Source of the DNA: Ahrensia sp. | Lineage (GTDB): Bacteria; Pseudomonadota; Alphaproteobacteria; Rhizobiales; Rhizobiaceae | NCBI GenBank assembly: GCA_002698425.1 | Contig: NZXU01000067.1 | Coordinates: 1-37,448 of the forward strand | Length of the DNA stretch: 37,448 nucleotides | Direction of reading: 5' to 3' | Shown: piece after piece, positions 1-8,002 of the stretch | Position numbering within the stretch: position 1 is the stretch's first letter | How the letters are laid out: every line of letters starts with the position of its first letter | Program-made: the position numbers and the translations under genes | Notes under the pieces: model-generated | Database searches by the model: none | Told to the model about the DNA's origin: nothing | What the model saw: only the letters and a program-made list of their open reading frames with translations

Positions 1-132
1 CCCCCCCCCCCGCGCACAGACAGCGGATTGCCCGTCCTCGGCGTAGAATGCGGCGACAGCCTGCGGAGATCCGGCATTCCAGGCGGCCGTGTAGGCCGCG
101 GCTATTTCCGCCGCCTTATCTTCGTCGATCAT
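1..132 (-). CDS. SnoaL/NTF2-like protein, N-terminal fragment (cut by window edge)
   Basis: Reading from an ATG at 132 towards position 1 gives about 40 sensible residues: MIDEDKAAEIAAAYTAAW, then a stretch ending FYAEDG. The pattern A-x-x-x-A-W-N-x-G and F-Y-A-E-D-G is typical of the first helix and strand of SnoaL-like/NTF2-fold proteins, which are small cone-shaped enzymes or binding proteins. A good ribosome site (GGGGAGAAG) lies 4 nt before the ATG. The remaining two thirds of the protein lie outside the window. The last codons run into eleven C (positions 1-11), so the terminal residues may be unreliable. The gene is divergent from the GYF/DUF805 gene, with 237 bp between them. Function unknown; the fold call is from a short fragment. 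Confidence 0.6.
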   Translation of the reverse strand, partial: MIDEDKAAEIAAAYTAAWNAGSPQAVAAFYAEDGQSAVCARGGG

Positions 133-369
133 GCGACTTCTCCCCTTCCCGCGCCGTGCGGCGGACCGCTGCCCTTGCTGCGGCCGTTTTGCGCGGCAAA
201 GCCCCGGCGGAAAGGTAACCCTGGGTCAGGCAATCTCGCAAATCCGGTCTCGACCAACATGCATACGATCAGACTTTCTTCGGACCGGTGCATCGCTTTA
301 CGCGGCCAGGCGTTCCGCCTAGGCTCCGCGACAAAGTGATCCGGAAATAATCGAACGCTACGGGGAAGA

Positions 370-1038
370 ATGATGGACGAGAAGATCTGGTATTATGCGG
401 TCGATGGCGAGCAGAAGGGCCCGATCGACGTCGCAGAACTCAACCTGCTGATCGCCGTCTCGACCATCGGACCGTACACGCTGGTCTGGCGCGAGGGGAT
501 GGCCGACTGGCAGCCCGCCGCAGCCGCCCTCCCGGATTCCGAGATTCCCGAGGGGTGGGAGCGCCCGGCGACGCCTCCGCCGCCACCCCCGGCACGGGAA
601 GAGCACCAGCCCCCGTCCGCCGCCGCGCCCGCGAGAGAAGGTGCGCCGACCTACGAGGAATGGATGGCCACCGACCATCCGACCGAGTTCATGGACTGCG
701 TGAAGACCTGCTTCAATAAATATGCGCATTTCCGCGGCCGCGCCCGGCGGCCGGAATACTGGTATTTCGTCCTGTTCAATTTCCTCGTCGGGATCGCACT
801 CAATGTCGTCGACGGGATGGTCTTCGGCTGGGCAAACGACGTCGCGGTCTTCAATCCGCTCTATTCGCTGGCGGTGCTGGTGCCGTCGATCGCGGTCGGC
901 GCCCGCCGCCTCCACGACACCGGCCGGTCGGGATGGTGGCAGTTGATCTGGTTCATCCCGATCGTCGGCTGGATCATCCTGATCATCTGGCTGGCCAGCC
1001 GCGGCGAGTCGCGGCAGAACCAATACGGCCCTGCGTGA
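370..1038 (+). CDS. GYF-domain and DUF805 inner-membrane protein
   Basis: A 222-residue protein in two parts. Residues 5-55 (WYYAVDGEQKGPIDVAEL, later WREGMADWQP) match the GYF_2 domain, a small fold usually held to bind proline-rich peptides. Residues 60-90 are a proline/alanine linker. Residues 100-215 are a DUF805 domain, starting with F-x-G-R-A-R-R-x-E-Y-W and containing the R-R-L-H-D-T-G-R-S-G-W-W signature. It has about four hydrophobic segments, so it sits in the inner membrane. GYF-DUF805 fusions are known in Proteobacteria but have no assigned role. The start is one of two adjacent ATGs (370 or 373) behind GGGGAAG. It stands alone, 66 bp before amn. Domain calls are firm; function is unknown. 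Confidence 0.9.
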   Translation: MMDEKIWYYAVDGEQKGPIDVAELNLLIAVSTIGPYTLVWREGMADWQPAAAALPDSEIPEGWERPATPPPPPPAREEHQPPSAAAPAREGAPTYEEWMATDHPTEFMDCVKTCFNKYAHFRGRARRPEYWYFVLFNFLVGIALNVVDGMVFGWANDVAVFNPLYSLAVLVPSIAVGARRLHDTGRSGWWQLIWFIPIVGWIILIIWLASRGESRQNQYGPA

Positions 1039-1104
1039 CGTGGTTTCGGGGGGATCGGACAGAAACGCCATTTTCCTGTAGTGATTTCGCCCTTATAAGG
1101 CGAC

Positions 1105-2625
1105 ATGACCATACAGACTCTCGAAACAATGCCCACCAATCCGGTCTCGAACGCCGGCTGCGAGTTGCCGCCGGCCTTCGAACCGCAATCCTTCACCGAC
1201 GCCCGCGCCGCCGTGGAGGCGCTTAAAGCGCTCTATGAGCGCAACACCGGCTTCCTGCGCGACGGCTTCGAGGCCGTGCATCGCGGCAAGACGCCGACGG
1301 AGCGGCTGCGCGCCTTCTATCCGCAGCTCGAATTTTCGACCGACAGCTATTCGCATGTCGATTCCCGGCTCGCCTATGGCCATGTCGTGGCGCCCGGCCG
1401 TTATGTCGGCACGGTGACGCGGCCGGACTTGTTCGAAAACTATCTCGAGACGCAGATCGGGCTGATCATGCGCAATCACGACGTGCCCGTAACCGTTTCC
1501 GAATCCAACACGCCGATCCCGCTGCATTTCGCCTTCCTGGAAGGCACCTATGTCGACCAGAGCGACGCTGACAGCATGAACCGGCCGCTGCGCGACACGT
1601 TCGACGTGCCGGACCTCAACACGACCAATGACGAGATCGTCAATGGCGATTTCGAGCCCGCGCCGGGCGAGCCGCTGCCGCTGGCGCCCTTCACCGCGCA
1701 GCGCGTCGACTACTCGCTGCATCGGCTGTCGCACTACACCGCGACGAGCCCGGCCCATTTCCAGAATTTCGTGCTGTTCACGAACTACCAGTTCTACATG
1801 GACGAGTTCTGCCAATATGCCCGCGACGTGATCGCCAAGGGCGAAGGCGGCTATACCGAATTCGTCGAGCCCGGCAACCTCCTGACGCGCGCCGGAGAGA
1901 CCGAGCCGGTTTCCGGTATCCATCCCGCGCGGCTGCCGCAGATGCCAGCCTACCACCTCAAGAAGGCCGACAATTCCGGCATCACCATGGTCAATATCGG
2001 CGTCGGCCCGTCCAACGCCAAGACGATCACCGACCATATCGCCGTGCTTCGTCCGCATGCCTGGCTGATGCTCGGCCACTGCGCCGGGCTTCGTAACAGC
2101 CAGGCGCTCGGCGACTATGTTCTCGCCCATGCCTATGTGCGCGAGGACAATGTCCTGAACGACGACATCCCGCTTTCCGTGCCGATCCCGCCGCTGGCGG
2201 AAGTGCAGGTGGCGCTGGAGGACGCGGTCGAGGAAGTCACCGGCTATACCGGCTACGAACTGAAGAAGATCATGCGTACGGGCACCGTCGCGACCATCGA
2301 CAACCGCAACTGGGAACTGCGCGACCAGCGCGGCCCGGTGCGCCGGCTGTCGCAGTCGCGGGCGATCGCGCTCGACATGGAGTCGGCCACCATCGCCGCC
2401 AACGGCTTCCGCTTCCGCGTGCCCTACGGCACGCTGCTCTGCGTCTCCGACAAGCCGCTGCATGGCGAACTAAAGCTGCCGGGCATGGCGACGGATTTCT
2501 ACAAGCGCCAGGTCGCCCAGCACCTGATCATCGGCATCAGGGCGATGGAGAAACTGGCGCAAATGCCGCCGGAACGGCTGCATTCGCGGAAACTGCGCAG
2601 CTTCAACGAGACGGCGTTCCAGTAG
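1105..2625 (+). CDS. amn: AMP nucleosidase
   Basis: A 506-residue cytoplasmic enzyme that hydrolyses AMP to adenine and ribose 5-phosphate, so helping to set the adenylate pool. The length fits the alphaproteobacterial family. The N-terminal half (AFYPQLEFSTDSYSHVDSRL, then the RPDLFENYLETQ stretch) is the Amn-specific domain. The C-terminal half is the nucleoside phosphorylase-like catalytic domain, with GPSNAKTITDHIAVLRPHAW, LGHCAGL, a DYVLAHAYVRED stretch and a D-M-E-S-A-T-I-A segment near residue 430 that in this fold contacts the ribose. The ATG at 1105 has only a weak ribosome site; no better start is present. It converges with the permease gene, with 18 bp between stops and no terminator visible. 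No other purine-salvage gene is nearby. Confidence 0.93.
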   Translation: MTIQTLETMPTNPVSNAGCELPPAFEPQSFTDARAAVEALKALYERNTGFLRDGFEAVHRGKTPTERLRAFYPQLEFSTDSYSHVDSRLAYGHVVAPGRYVGTVTRPDLFENYLETQIGLIMRNHDVPVTVSESNTPIPLHFAFLEGTYVDQSDADSMNRPLRDTFDVPDLNTTNDEIVNGDFEPAPGEPLPLAPFTAQRVDYSLHRLSHYTATSPAHFQNFVLFTNYQFYMDEFCQYARDVIAKGEGGYTEFVEPGNLLTRAGETEPVSGIHPARLPQMPAYHLKKADNSGITMVNIGVGPSNAKTITDHIAVLRPHAWLMLGHCAGLRNSQALGDYVLAHAYVREDNVLNDDIPLSVPIPPLAEVQVALEDAVEEVTGYTGYELKKIMRTGTVATIDNRNWELRDQRGPVRRLSQSRAIALDMESATIAANGFRFRVPYGTLLCVSDKPLHGELKLPGMATDFYKRQVAQHLIIGIRAMEKLAQMPPERLHSRKLRSFNETAFQ

Positions 2626-2643
2626 GACGTCCCGCTGCCCGGC

Positions 2644-4035
2644 TCAGATCCAGCCGAGCAGCTTCCACCACAGGAAGTCCAGAGGCACGAGCAGCAACAG
2701 GGTCACGACCGTCAGCGGGATGGTCAGTCGCAGCACATGGCCGAGCTTCTCGCCCGAAAGCTGCATCGTCACGATGAGCGGCGCGACCTGATAGGGGAAC
2801 ACAGCCGTCGAAAAGCCGACCACCTGGGTCATGAGCACGGCGGCCACGCCGAAGCCGGAGCTGTCGGCAAGTCCCTCAGCCATCGGCGTCAACACCGTCG
2901 GAACGCCGCCGACCGTGGTCACGAGCCCGGTGACGAGCGCCATCACGGACAGCGACGCGAAGTTGACGAGGTCACGGCCGGGCGCAAGCGGCAGAATGCG
3001 CGTCAGTTCCTCGCCGAGCACAGCGCCCAGTCCCGTCACGTTGACGAGTGCGCCCAGCGCCAGCGCCGCCGCAACGAACAGCACCATGCCGAAATCGACC
3101 GAGGCATTGAAACCCTTCGGATCGACCGCCCCGATCCCGGGAAGCAACAGCAGAACCGCCGAGGCAATCCCGATCCAGGCCGGGTTGATTCCGTGCAGGC
3201 TGTCGGTCATCCACAAGACGAGAGTGGCGGACAGGATCGCCAAGACGCGGCGCTGGAGCGCGGTATCGGACCCAACCTCTTGCCCCTCCCCCGTTTCCTC
3301 CGGCGCCTCGCCGGCACGATCGGGAAAGAGCAGCAGCGTCAGCACCAGCGCGGCGACGGCTTTCAGGAAACCGAGGACCGGAAAATGCAGGACCAGATAC
3401 TGCATGTAGCCGAGACTCACGCCGTGGATCGTCTCCGCCGCGCCGGACAGGATCATGTTCGGGATATTCGACGGCAGAACCGTGAAACCCGGCATGTTGC
3501 AGGCGGCCGCCAGCATGACGGCGATGCCGATGCGCCCGTTCGACCCCTTCTTGAAGCCGGCGCGATCGGCCAGCGCCATTCCGACCGGAACCAGCACGAC
3601 CGCGCGGCCGACCGATGACGGCATGACGAAGGCGAGCGCCATGCCCGCCAATGCAAGGCCCGCGAGCAACCGGACATAACTCCCGGCAATCGCCGGTGCG
3701 AGCAGCGCCGCGAAACGCTTTCCGAGGCCCGACGTGCCGATCGCCGCGCCGATGACCGAACCCGATATGATCAGCCAAACCGCGGCCGAACCGAAGCCGC
3801 TGAAGACGACATCCGGAAGGGCGAGGCCGGCGATCAGGACCAGGGCGAAGAAGGCCAGGCTGACGAGGAAAGGCGGAATGACGCCGGTGCTCCAGAACGC
3901 CAGCGTGACGAGCACGACACCGGCAGCCTGCGCCTGCGCGGGACTGAGCCCGGCCGGAGCCATCAGCGTCAGCCACAATGCGGCAGCGACGGCGATCGCG
4001 ACCGGAACGGCGCGAAAAGGCAGCGCAGAAAACAT
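2644..4035 (-). CDS. DASS/SLC13-type anion permease
   Basis: A 463-residue inner-membrane carrier with about 11-12 hydrophobic segments spread along its length. The pattern is of the ion transporter superfamily: two inverted halves with hairpin motifs, the first around residue 190 (TVLPSNIPN) and the second around residue 380 (TTVGGVPTVLTPMA). SN-containing hairpins mark the DASS (SLC13) group, which moves di- and tricarboxylates or sulfate with Na+. The classic S-N-T is S-N-I here, so the substrate is uncertain. The ATG at 4035 has GGAG 10 nt before it. It is divergent from a cupin-AraC regulator 70 bp away, with a shared inverted repeat between them, so the regulator very probably controls it. 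An ArsB/NhaD-like exchanger is the main alternative. Confidence 0.78.
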   Translation of the reverse strand: MFSALPFRAVPVAIAVAAALWLTLMAPAGLSPAQAQAAGVVLVTLAFWSTGVIPPFLVSLAFFALVLIAGLALPDVVFSGFGSAAVWLIISGSVIGAAIGTSGLGKRFAALLAPAIAGSYVRLLAGLALAGMALAFVMPSSVGRAVVLVPVGMALADRAGFKKGSNGRIGIAVMLAAACNMPGFTVLPSNIPNMILSGAAETIHGVSLGYMQYLVLHFPVLGFLKAVAALVLTLLLFPDRAGEAPEETGEGQEVGSDTALQRRVLAILSATLVLWMTDSLHGINPAWIGIASAVLLLLPGIGAVDPKGFNASVDFGMVLFVAAALALGALVNVTGLGAVLGEELTRILPLAPGRDLVNFASLSVMALVTGLVTTVGGVPTVLTPMAEGLADSSGFGVAAVLMTQVVGFSTAVFPYQVAPLIVTMQLSGEKLGHVLRLTIPLTVVTLLLLVPLDFLWWKLLGWI

Positions 4036-4040
4036 GATAA

Positions 4041-4080
4041 AAATACTCCATATTTCGTTCGCCGCATAGGTGGCGTATTT
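4041..4080. promoter_or_regulatory. Inverted repeat in the permease/AraC divergent promoter
   Basis: Arms AAATACTCCA (4041-4050) and TGGCGTATTT (4071-4080) are inverted copies with one mismatch. Arm starts are 30 bp apart, about three helical turns, so both face the same side of the DNA. The element fills the 70-bp gap between the divergent starts at 4035 and 4106. A dimeric AraC-type protein commonly uses such paired sites, so this is a good candidate operator for the neighbouring regulator. No binding evidence exists. Confidence 0.5.
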
Positions 4081-4105
4081 CTCGGAGTTGCGCTAGATCG
4101 CTATC

Positions 4106-4912
4106 ATGACAATGGATATCGATAACACGCCATTCTTCGAACCCGGCGAAACCGCCTATATCGAGGATCCGGATCGTCCCGTTCTCGCCTTCGGGCGCGA
4201 CCTTGTCGCGGGCGCCGCCAATGCCCCGCATCGCCATCCGCGCGGACAGCTTCTCTGGACGATGACGGGCGTGCTGCGGGTCATCGCCGGCAATTCGGTG
4301 TGGATCGTACCGCCCAGCCACGCGGTCTGGATCCCCGGCGGCACGCTGCACAACGTCGTTTCCGAGACCGAGACGCAAACGCGCAATCTCTATGTCGACC
4401 CGTCACGCCGGGTACGCGCCGAAACCACCGCATGCACCGTGCTCTTCCTGTCACCGCTGATGCGCGAAATCATCCTGCGCCTGTGCGAGAAACGCGGCGC
4501 ACCTGCATCCGACGCCCGCCTGCACAGGCTCGGCGGGGTCGCCCTCGACGAGATCGAGACGCTCGAGGAAGCGCCGTTGAGCCTGCCCGGCGGACACGAC
4601 CCGCGATTGCTTCGCCTCACCGCGCATCTGGAACGCAATCCCGGAGACAGGCGTCAGCTTTCCGAACTCGCAGCGATCGCCGGCGCCAGCCCGCGCACGC
4701 TGGAACGGCTGTTCAGCCGGGAAACAGGTTTCACCTTCCGCCAGTGGCGCGGCCGCCTGAGGCTGCTGACGGCGGTGGAGATGCTGCAACGCGGCGACAG
4801 CAGCACCGCGATCGCCTATGCGCTCGGCTATCGCAGTCCGAGCGCCTTCGTGGCGGCATTCCGCGGCCATTTCGGCTGCCCGCCACAGAGCTATCTCGAG
4901 AACCGCGGCTGA
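4106..4912 (+). CDS. AraC-family regulator with N-terminal cupin sensor
   Basis: A 268-residue transcription factor. Residues 30-105 form a cupin-like effector-binding domain with the H-R-H-P-R-G-Q-L-L hallmark, then W-I-V-P-P and W-I-P-G-G-x-x-H. Residues 175-268 are the AraC DNA-binding domain with two helix-turn-helix units: the first at LSELAAIAGASPRTLERLF, the second at IAYALGYRSPSAFVAAFR. The C-terminal FGCPPQSY motif is normal for the family, so it looks intact. The start may be 4106 or the in-frame ATG at 4112. It is divergent from the DASS-type permease and probably regulates it in response to a small molecule; that link is inference from position. The BTAD regulator gene follows 92 bp downstream on the same strand. 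Confidence 0.88.
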   Translation: MTMDIDNTPFFEPGETAYIEDPDRPVLAFGRDLVAGAANAPHRHPRGQLLWTMTGVLRVIAGNSVWIVPPSHAVWIPGGTLHNVVSETETQTRNLYVDPSRRVRAETTACTVLFLSPLMREIILRLCEKRGAPASDARLHRLGGVALDEIETLEEAPLSLPGGHDPRLLRLTAHLERNPGDRRQLSELAAIAGASPRTLERLFSRETGFTFRQWRGRLRLLTAVEMLQRGDSSTAIAYALGYRSPSAFVAAFRGHFGCPPQSYLENRG

Positions 4913-5004
4913 CGGAAAGGCCGTGGAGCGCACCCTTTCCGCTTCCGTTGCGGCAGAAGCGCTGGTTTAATGCCGCAAGCCAATCCAGGCACAGGGCGGC
5001 GGCG

Positions 5005-6978
5005 ATGACGCTGAGCATGCAGTTTCTCGGGAGCTTCAGGGCCGAAGCCGGCGGCGAGGCGCTGCATGTCCCGTCGAAACGCGGGCGCGCCCTGCTCGCC
5101 GCACTCATGCTGGCGCCGGACATGCGGCTATCGCGACAGGCAGCTGCGGCGCTTCTCTGGCCGGACCGCGACGAGTCCCAGGCGCGCGCCTCGCTGCGTC
5201 AGGAACTGTCCGCCTTGAAGAAGGCGCTCGGCCCTGCCGGCGACGGCCTTCTCTCCTCCGACACGGAAGCAATCTCGATCGCCCCGGACGCTTCGCTCGA
5301 CTGCGATCTCTGGTCGATCCTGAAGGATGATGCTGCGCCGGAGACGGCGATGGCGCTCTACCGGGGCGACCTGCTTGACGATGTCGAACTCGCGCTCGAA
5401 AGCTTCGAGGAATGGCTCGCCGCCCAGCGCCGCGTATTGCGTGCGCGCCTCGTCACCCTTGCCGAACGGCATCTGCGGACGGCCACGCAGAAGCAGGACT
5501 GGGAGGCGGTGGAGAGCTGTGCGGCGCGGCTGCAGGAACTCGATCCTTTCAACGAGACCGCCATCGACGCCCTGATGCGCGTAGCGGCAGCGAATGGCCG
5601 GCGCGCGCAGGCCCTCTCCCTGTTCGAGGATTTCGCGGCGAGGCTCGATGGGGAATTACAGGCGAAACCCGGCGCGGCACTCGGAGAATTGCGCGCCGAG
5701 ATCGCAGGCGGGACGTCCCCTGGCTCCGCTCAGCCCGATGCTTCGCCGACTAGCCCGCTCCCCTTCGTTGAACGGCCAGCCGTTCTGGTGATGGCCGTCG
5801 ACAGCCTGTCCACAAGCGAGGACGACCGGATGCTGGCAGCCGGCCTCGCCGAGGAGCTCCGGACCACGCTTAGCTACTGGCGGTGGTTTCCGGTGATCGG
5901 CCCCGAGAGCGTCGGCTGGAAAACGGCGCGCGACATCGACATCCGGGAAGCCGCGCGCGAAGTCGCCGCCTCCTACGCCGTCACTGGCAGCCTGCGCCGC
6001 CACGGCGACCGAGCCCGCATCACGGTCAGCCTGATCGACACTACATCCGGCCAATCGATCTGGTCGCAGAATTTCGATGGCAATCTGGAGGACGTCTTCG
6101 CCTTTCAGGAGGATGTCTGCCGGTCCATCGTCGCGCAGATCGAGCCGCAGATCGCCCATGCCGAGGCCGAACGGATCAGGCGTGCACAGCCGACCAGACT
6201 CGCGGCATGGCATCTCGTCGCAAAAGCGGACGAGATCGACCGCCTCGGCGGCCCCGGTTACGGCACGCCGGAGAGCAACAACGCGCAATTTCCGCTGCTG
6301 GAGGAAGCGGCCAGGCTCGATCCCGGCAACGCCCGGTCATGGACACGCATTTCCCGGATCCACTGGCGCTTCTTCATCATGGGCTGGGACAGGGATCCGG
6401 AAACCCATACCCGCAAATCCTCCGAAGCCTCGCGCCAGGCCCTCGCGGTCGATCCCGACGACTGGCAGGCGCATGCCTATCAGGCGCTTATCCGGGTCTT
6501 CGCGGATCGCGACTATGAGGCGGCCGAATATCACAGCATGGAAGCGGTTCGCCTCAACCCGTCGGCCGTGCTCGCGCGGCAAGTGGCGGGCTGCACCACC
6601 GAGATGCTTGGCCGGCCGGCAGAAGCTCTCGAACATTTCAGGGTTATCTTTCGCCTTGATCCCGATCCAGGGCCCAAGGCCGCCATCATGGCCGACATGT
6701 CCACCTGTCACATGCTCTTGAAGGAGTTCGACGAGGCCGTCGAGATCGGGCGGCGCCTCATGGCGTCCGCGCCCGGCTATGCGCGTGGCCTGCAGCGTAG
6801 CGCGGCGTCCTTTGGCCATGCGGGCCGCGCCGACCTGGCCGTGGAAGCCGCCTCGCGTCTGCGGGAGCTTCAGCCGGATTTCTCGGAGGATTATGTTCGC
6901 GCGACCTACCCCTTCCGGCGCGCGGAGGACCTCGACATTTTCATCGAGGGCCTTCGCAAGGCGCGGTGTCTGAGCTGA
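5005..6978 (+). CDS. BTAD-type regulator with TolB/cyclase-like and TPR regions
   Basis: A 657-residue cytoplasmic protein. Residues 1-90 (MQFLGSFRAEAGGEAL, later LLWPDRDESQARASLRQELS) match the winged-helix plus bacterial transcriptional activator layout of SARP-like regulators. Residues 95-240 are the BTAD helical repeat (GDLLDDVE, FEEWLAAQR, LDPFNETA). Residues 255-370 (AVLVMAVDSLS, ITVSLIDTTSGQSIWSQNFDG) match the beta-rich segment found in TPR-linked adenylate cyclases and CadC-like proteins. Residues 380-657 are TPR-like helices. No cyclase catalytic domain and no membrane helix is visible, so it is probably a transcriptional regulator with a peptide- or protein-sensing tail. I chose ATG 5005; the frame stays open upstream through the AraC gene, but that part has no protein sense. 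ATG 5017 is an alternative. Confidence 0.8.
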   Translation: MTLSMQFLGSFRAEAGGEALHVPSKRGRALLAALMLAPDMRLSRQAAAALLWPDRDESQARASLRQELSALKKALGPAGDGLLSSDTEAISIAPDASLDCDLWSILKDDAAPETAMALYRGDLLDDVELALESFEEWLAAQRRVLRARLVTLAERHLRTATQKQDWEAVESCAARLQELDPFNETAIDALMRVAAANGRRAQALSLFEDFAARLDGELQAKPGAALGELRAEIAGGTSPGSAQPDASPTSPLPFVERPAVLVMAVDSLSTSEDDRMLAAGLAEELRTTLSYWRWFPVIGPESVGWKTARDIDIREAAREVAASYAVTGSLRRHGDRARITVSLIDTTSGQSIWSQNFDGNLEDVFAFQEDVCRSIVAQIEPQIAHAEAERIRRAQPTRLAAWHLVAKADEIDRLGGPGYGTPESNNAQFPLLEEAARLDPGNARSWTRISRIHWRFFIMGWDRDPETHTRKSSEASRQALAVDPDDWQAHAYQALIRVFADRDYEAAEYHSMEAVRLNPSAVLARQVAGCTTEMLGRPAEALEHFRVIFRLDPDPGPKAAIMADMSTCHMLLKEFDEAVEIGRRLMASAPGYARGLQRSAASFGHAGRADLAVEAASRLRELQPDFSEDYVRATYPFRRAEDLDIFIEGLRKARCLS

Positions 6979-6981
6979 GGC

Positions 6982-7212
6982 TCAGCGGTCGTTACGCGGT
7001 GCGAACTGGCGCAGGAACGCCTGGTCCTGCTGGCGCTTCGTGATCCCCATGTCGCGCAGCTGTTCCTCGGTCAGGTCCTTGAACCGGTAATAGGAAACGA
7101 ACATGGCGTTGAGATCGCGCAGCCACTTGAACGGCGACGGGATGGTCGGCGACGTGGTGGCGCGGGTCTTGGAGTTCTCGAAAGCGTTGGTGCGGATGGT
7201 GTTGGACTGCAT
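6982..7212 (-). CDS. DUF1127 small protein
   Basis: A 76-residue protein whose C-terminal half is a DUF1127 (YjiS-like) domain: LRDLNAMFVSYYRFKDLTEE followed by QLRDMGITKRQQ. Short DUF1127 proteins are abundant in Alphaproteobacteria. Some have been linked to RNA turnover and to phosphate or stress responses, but this copy's role is unknown. The N-terminal 30 residues are Thr/Asn-rich and poorly defined. The ATG at 7212 is chosen because GAGGAGAG sits just upstream; the reading frame stays open further upstream without a ribosome site. It lies 3 bp from the stop of the convergent BTAD regulator. Upstream, towards the cytochrome gene, 173 bp are gene-free and include an A-rich stretch near 7310-7340. 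Confidence 0.88.
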   Translation of the reverse strand: MQSNTIRTNAFENSKTRATTSPTIPSPFKWLRDLNAMFVSYYRFKDLTEEQLRDMGITKRQQDQAFLRQFAPRNDR

Positions 7213-7385
7213 CGGTTCTCTCCTCGTTGGAACTGCAGCCAGCATCGCCCTCGCCCGCAAGAGCGGCGTAAATTCCCGTCCGACCAAAGCGCCGTCCGGC
7301 GTCAAAACTCCGTAAAAAACGTCTCTCTGCGCAAAAAATGAAGTCGGAACGGCGCGCGGTTGACCGACACGCCGTCCATTCCCGA

Positions 7386-7808
7386 TCAGTCCTGGATCGA
7401 CTGGATGTAGTAGACCAGGTCGAGAATACGGGCGCGGACGGCCGCCTCGCCGCCATAGGGCCCATAGGTCTCTCCCATCTCCTCCACATAACGCTTGCCC
7501 CAGACCGGCATGTCGCGCGTGCCGTGACCGGATACCATCGACCGTCCGTCGACCACCTGAAACACCTTCAGAAACGGATATTCCCCGTGGTTGTTTTCGG
7601 TAAGCTTGGTCAGATCGGTCGGTTTAACATTGAGAAAGTTGACCAGATTGCCGTCCCCGCGTCCGTCTTCTCCGTGACAGACTGCGCAGGAATTACGATA
7701 CTCGTTGGCACTCGGTGCGACACCGCCTCCATTGGCGGCCACGCTGGTTACGCTTGCGCCGAGGGCGAAAACTACAGTCAGCGCACGTCCAGTTGTTGTT
7801 TTTCTCAT
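7386..7808 (-). CDS. Periplasmic mono-haem cytochrome c
   Basis: A 140-residue exported protein. Residues 1-25 are a signal peptide (MRKTTTGRALTVVFALGASV, then an AxA-like site near SVAAN). Haem is attached at C41-A-V-C44-H45. Met100 in GTRDMPVWG is the likely sixth iron ligand. The C-terminal helix (ARILDLVYYIQSIQ) is that of a class I cytochrome c. It should carry electrons in the periplasm; the partner is unknown because no oxidase or dehydrogenase is adjacent. An ATG five codons upstream (7823) is in frame, but GGGAGG stands at normal distance before the ATG at 7808, so I use that start. The DUF1127 gene lies downstream on the same strand. The 194-bp gap to the divergent MFS gene must hold both promoters; none is clear. 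Confidence 0.9.
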   Translation of the reverse strand: MRKTTTGRALTVVFALGASVTSVAANGGGVAPSANEYRNSCAVCHGEDGRGDGNLVNFLNVKPTDLTKLTENNHGEYPFLKVFQVVDGRSMVSGHGTRDMPVWGKRYVEEMGETYGPYGGEAAVRARILDLVYYIQSIQD

Positions 7809-8002
7809 GGTATTTCCTCCCATTCACTATGGCCTTCTGGCCTGGAAACGGGAAAAGCGTATTCTTACGCTAGGTAATGTCGTTGACGGGCATCAATGCT
7901 TTCCATGTTGCGGATCGTCCCCGCTTCGGTCTTCAAATCGTCTTGCGACCAAACTAGGCTTGAGGGAATCGCACCCTCCTTCCACGATCACGGCGACCCG
8001 CC

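Noticed and set aside
4300..5004. Upstream extension of the BTAD regulator frame
   Set aside because: This part overlaps the AraC gene in another frame and is Arg/Pro-rich without pattern; the winged-helix domain starts at 5005.
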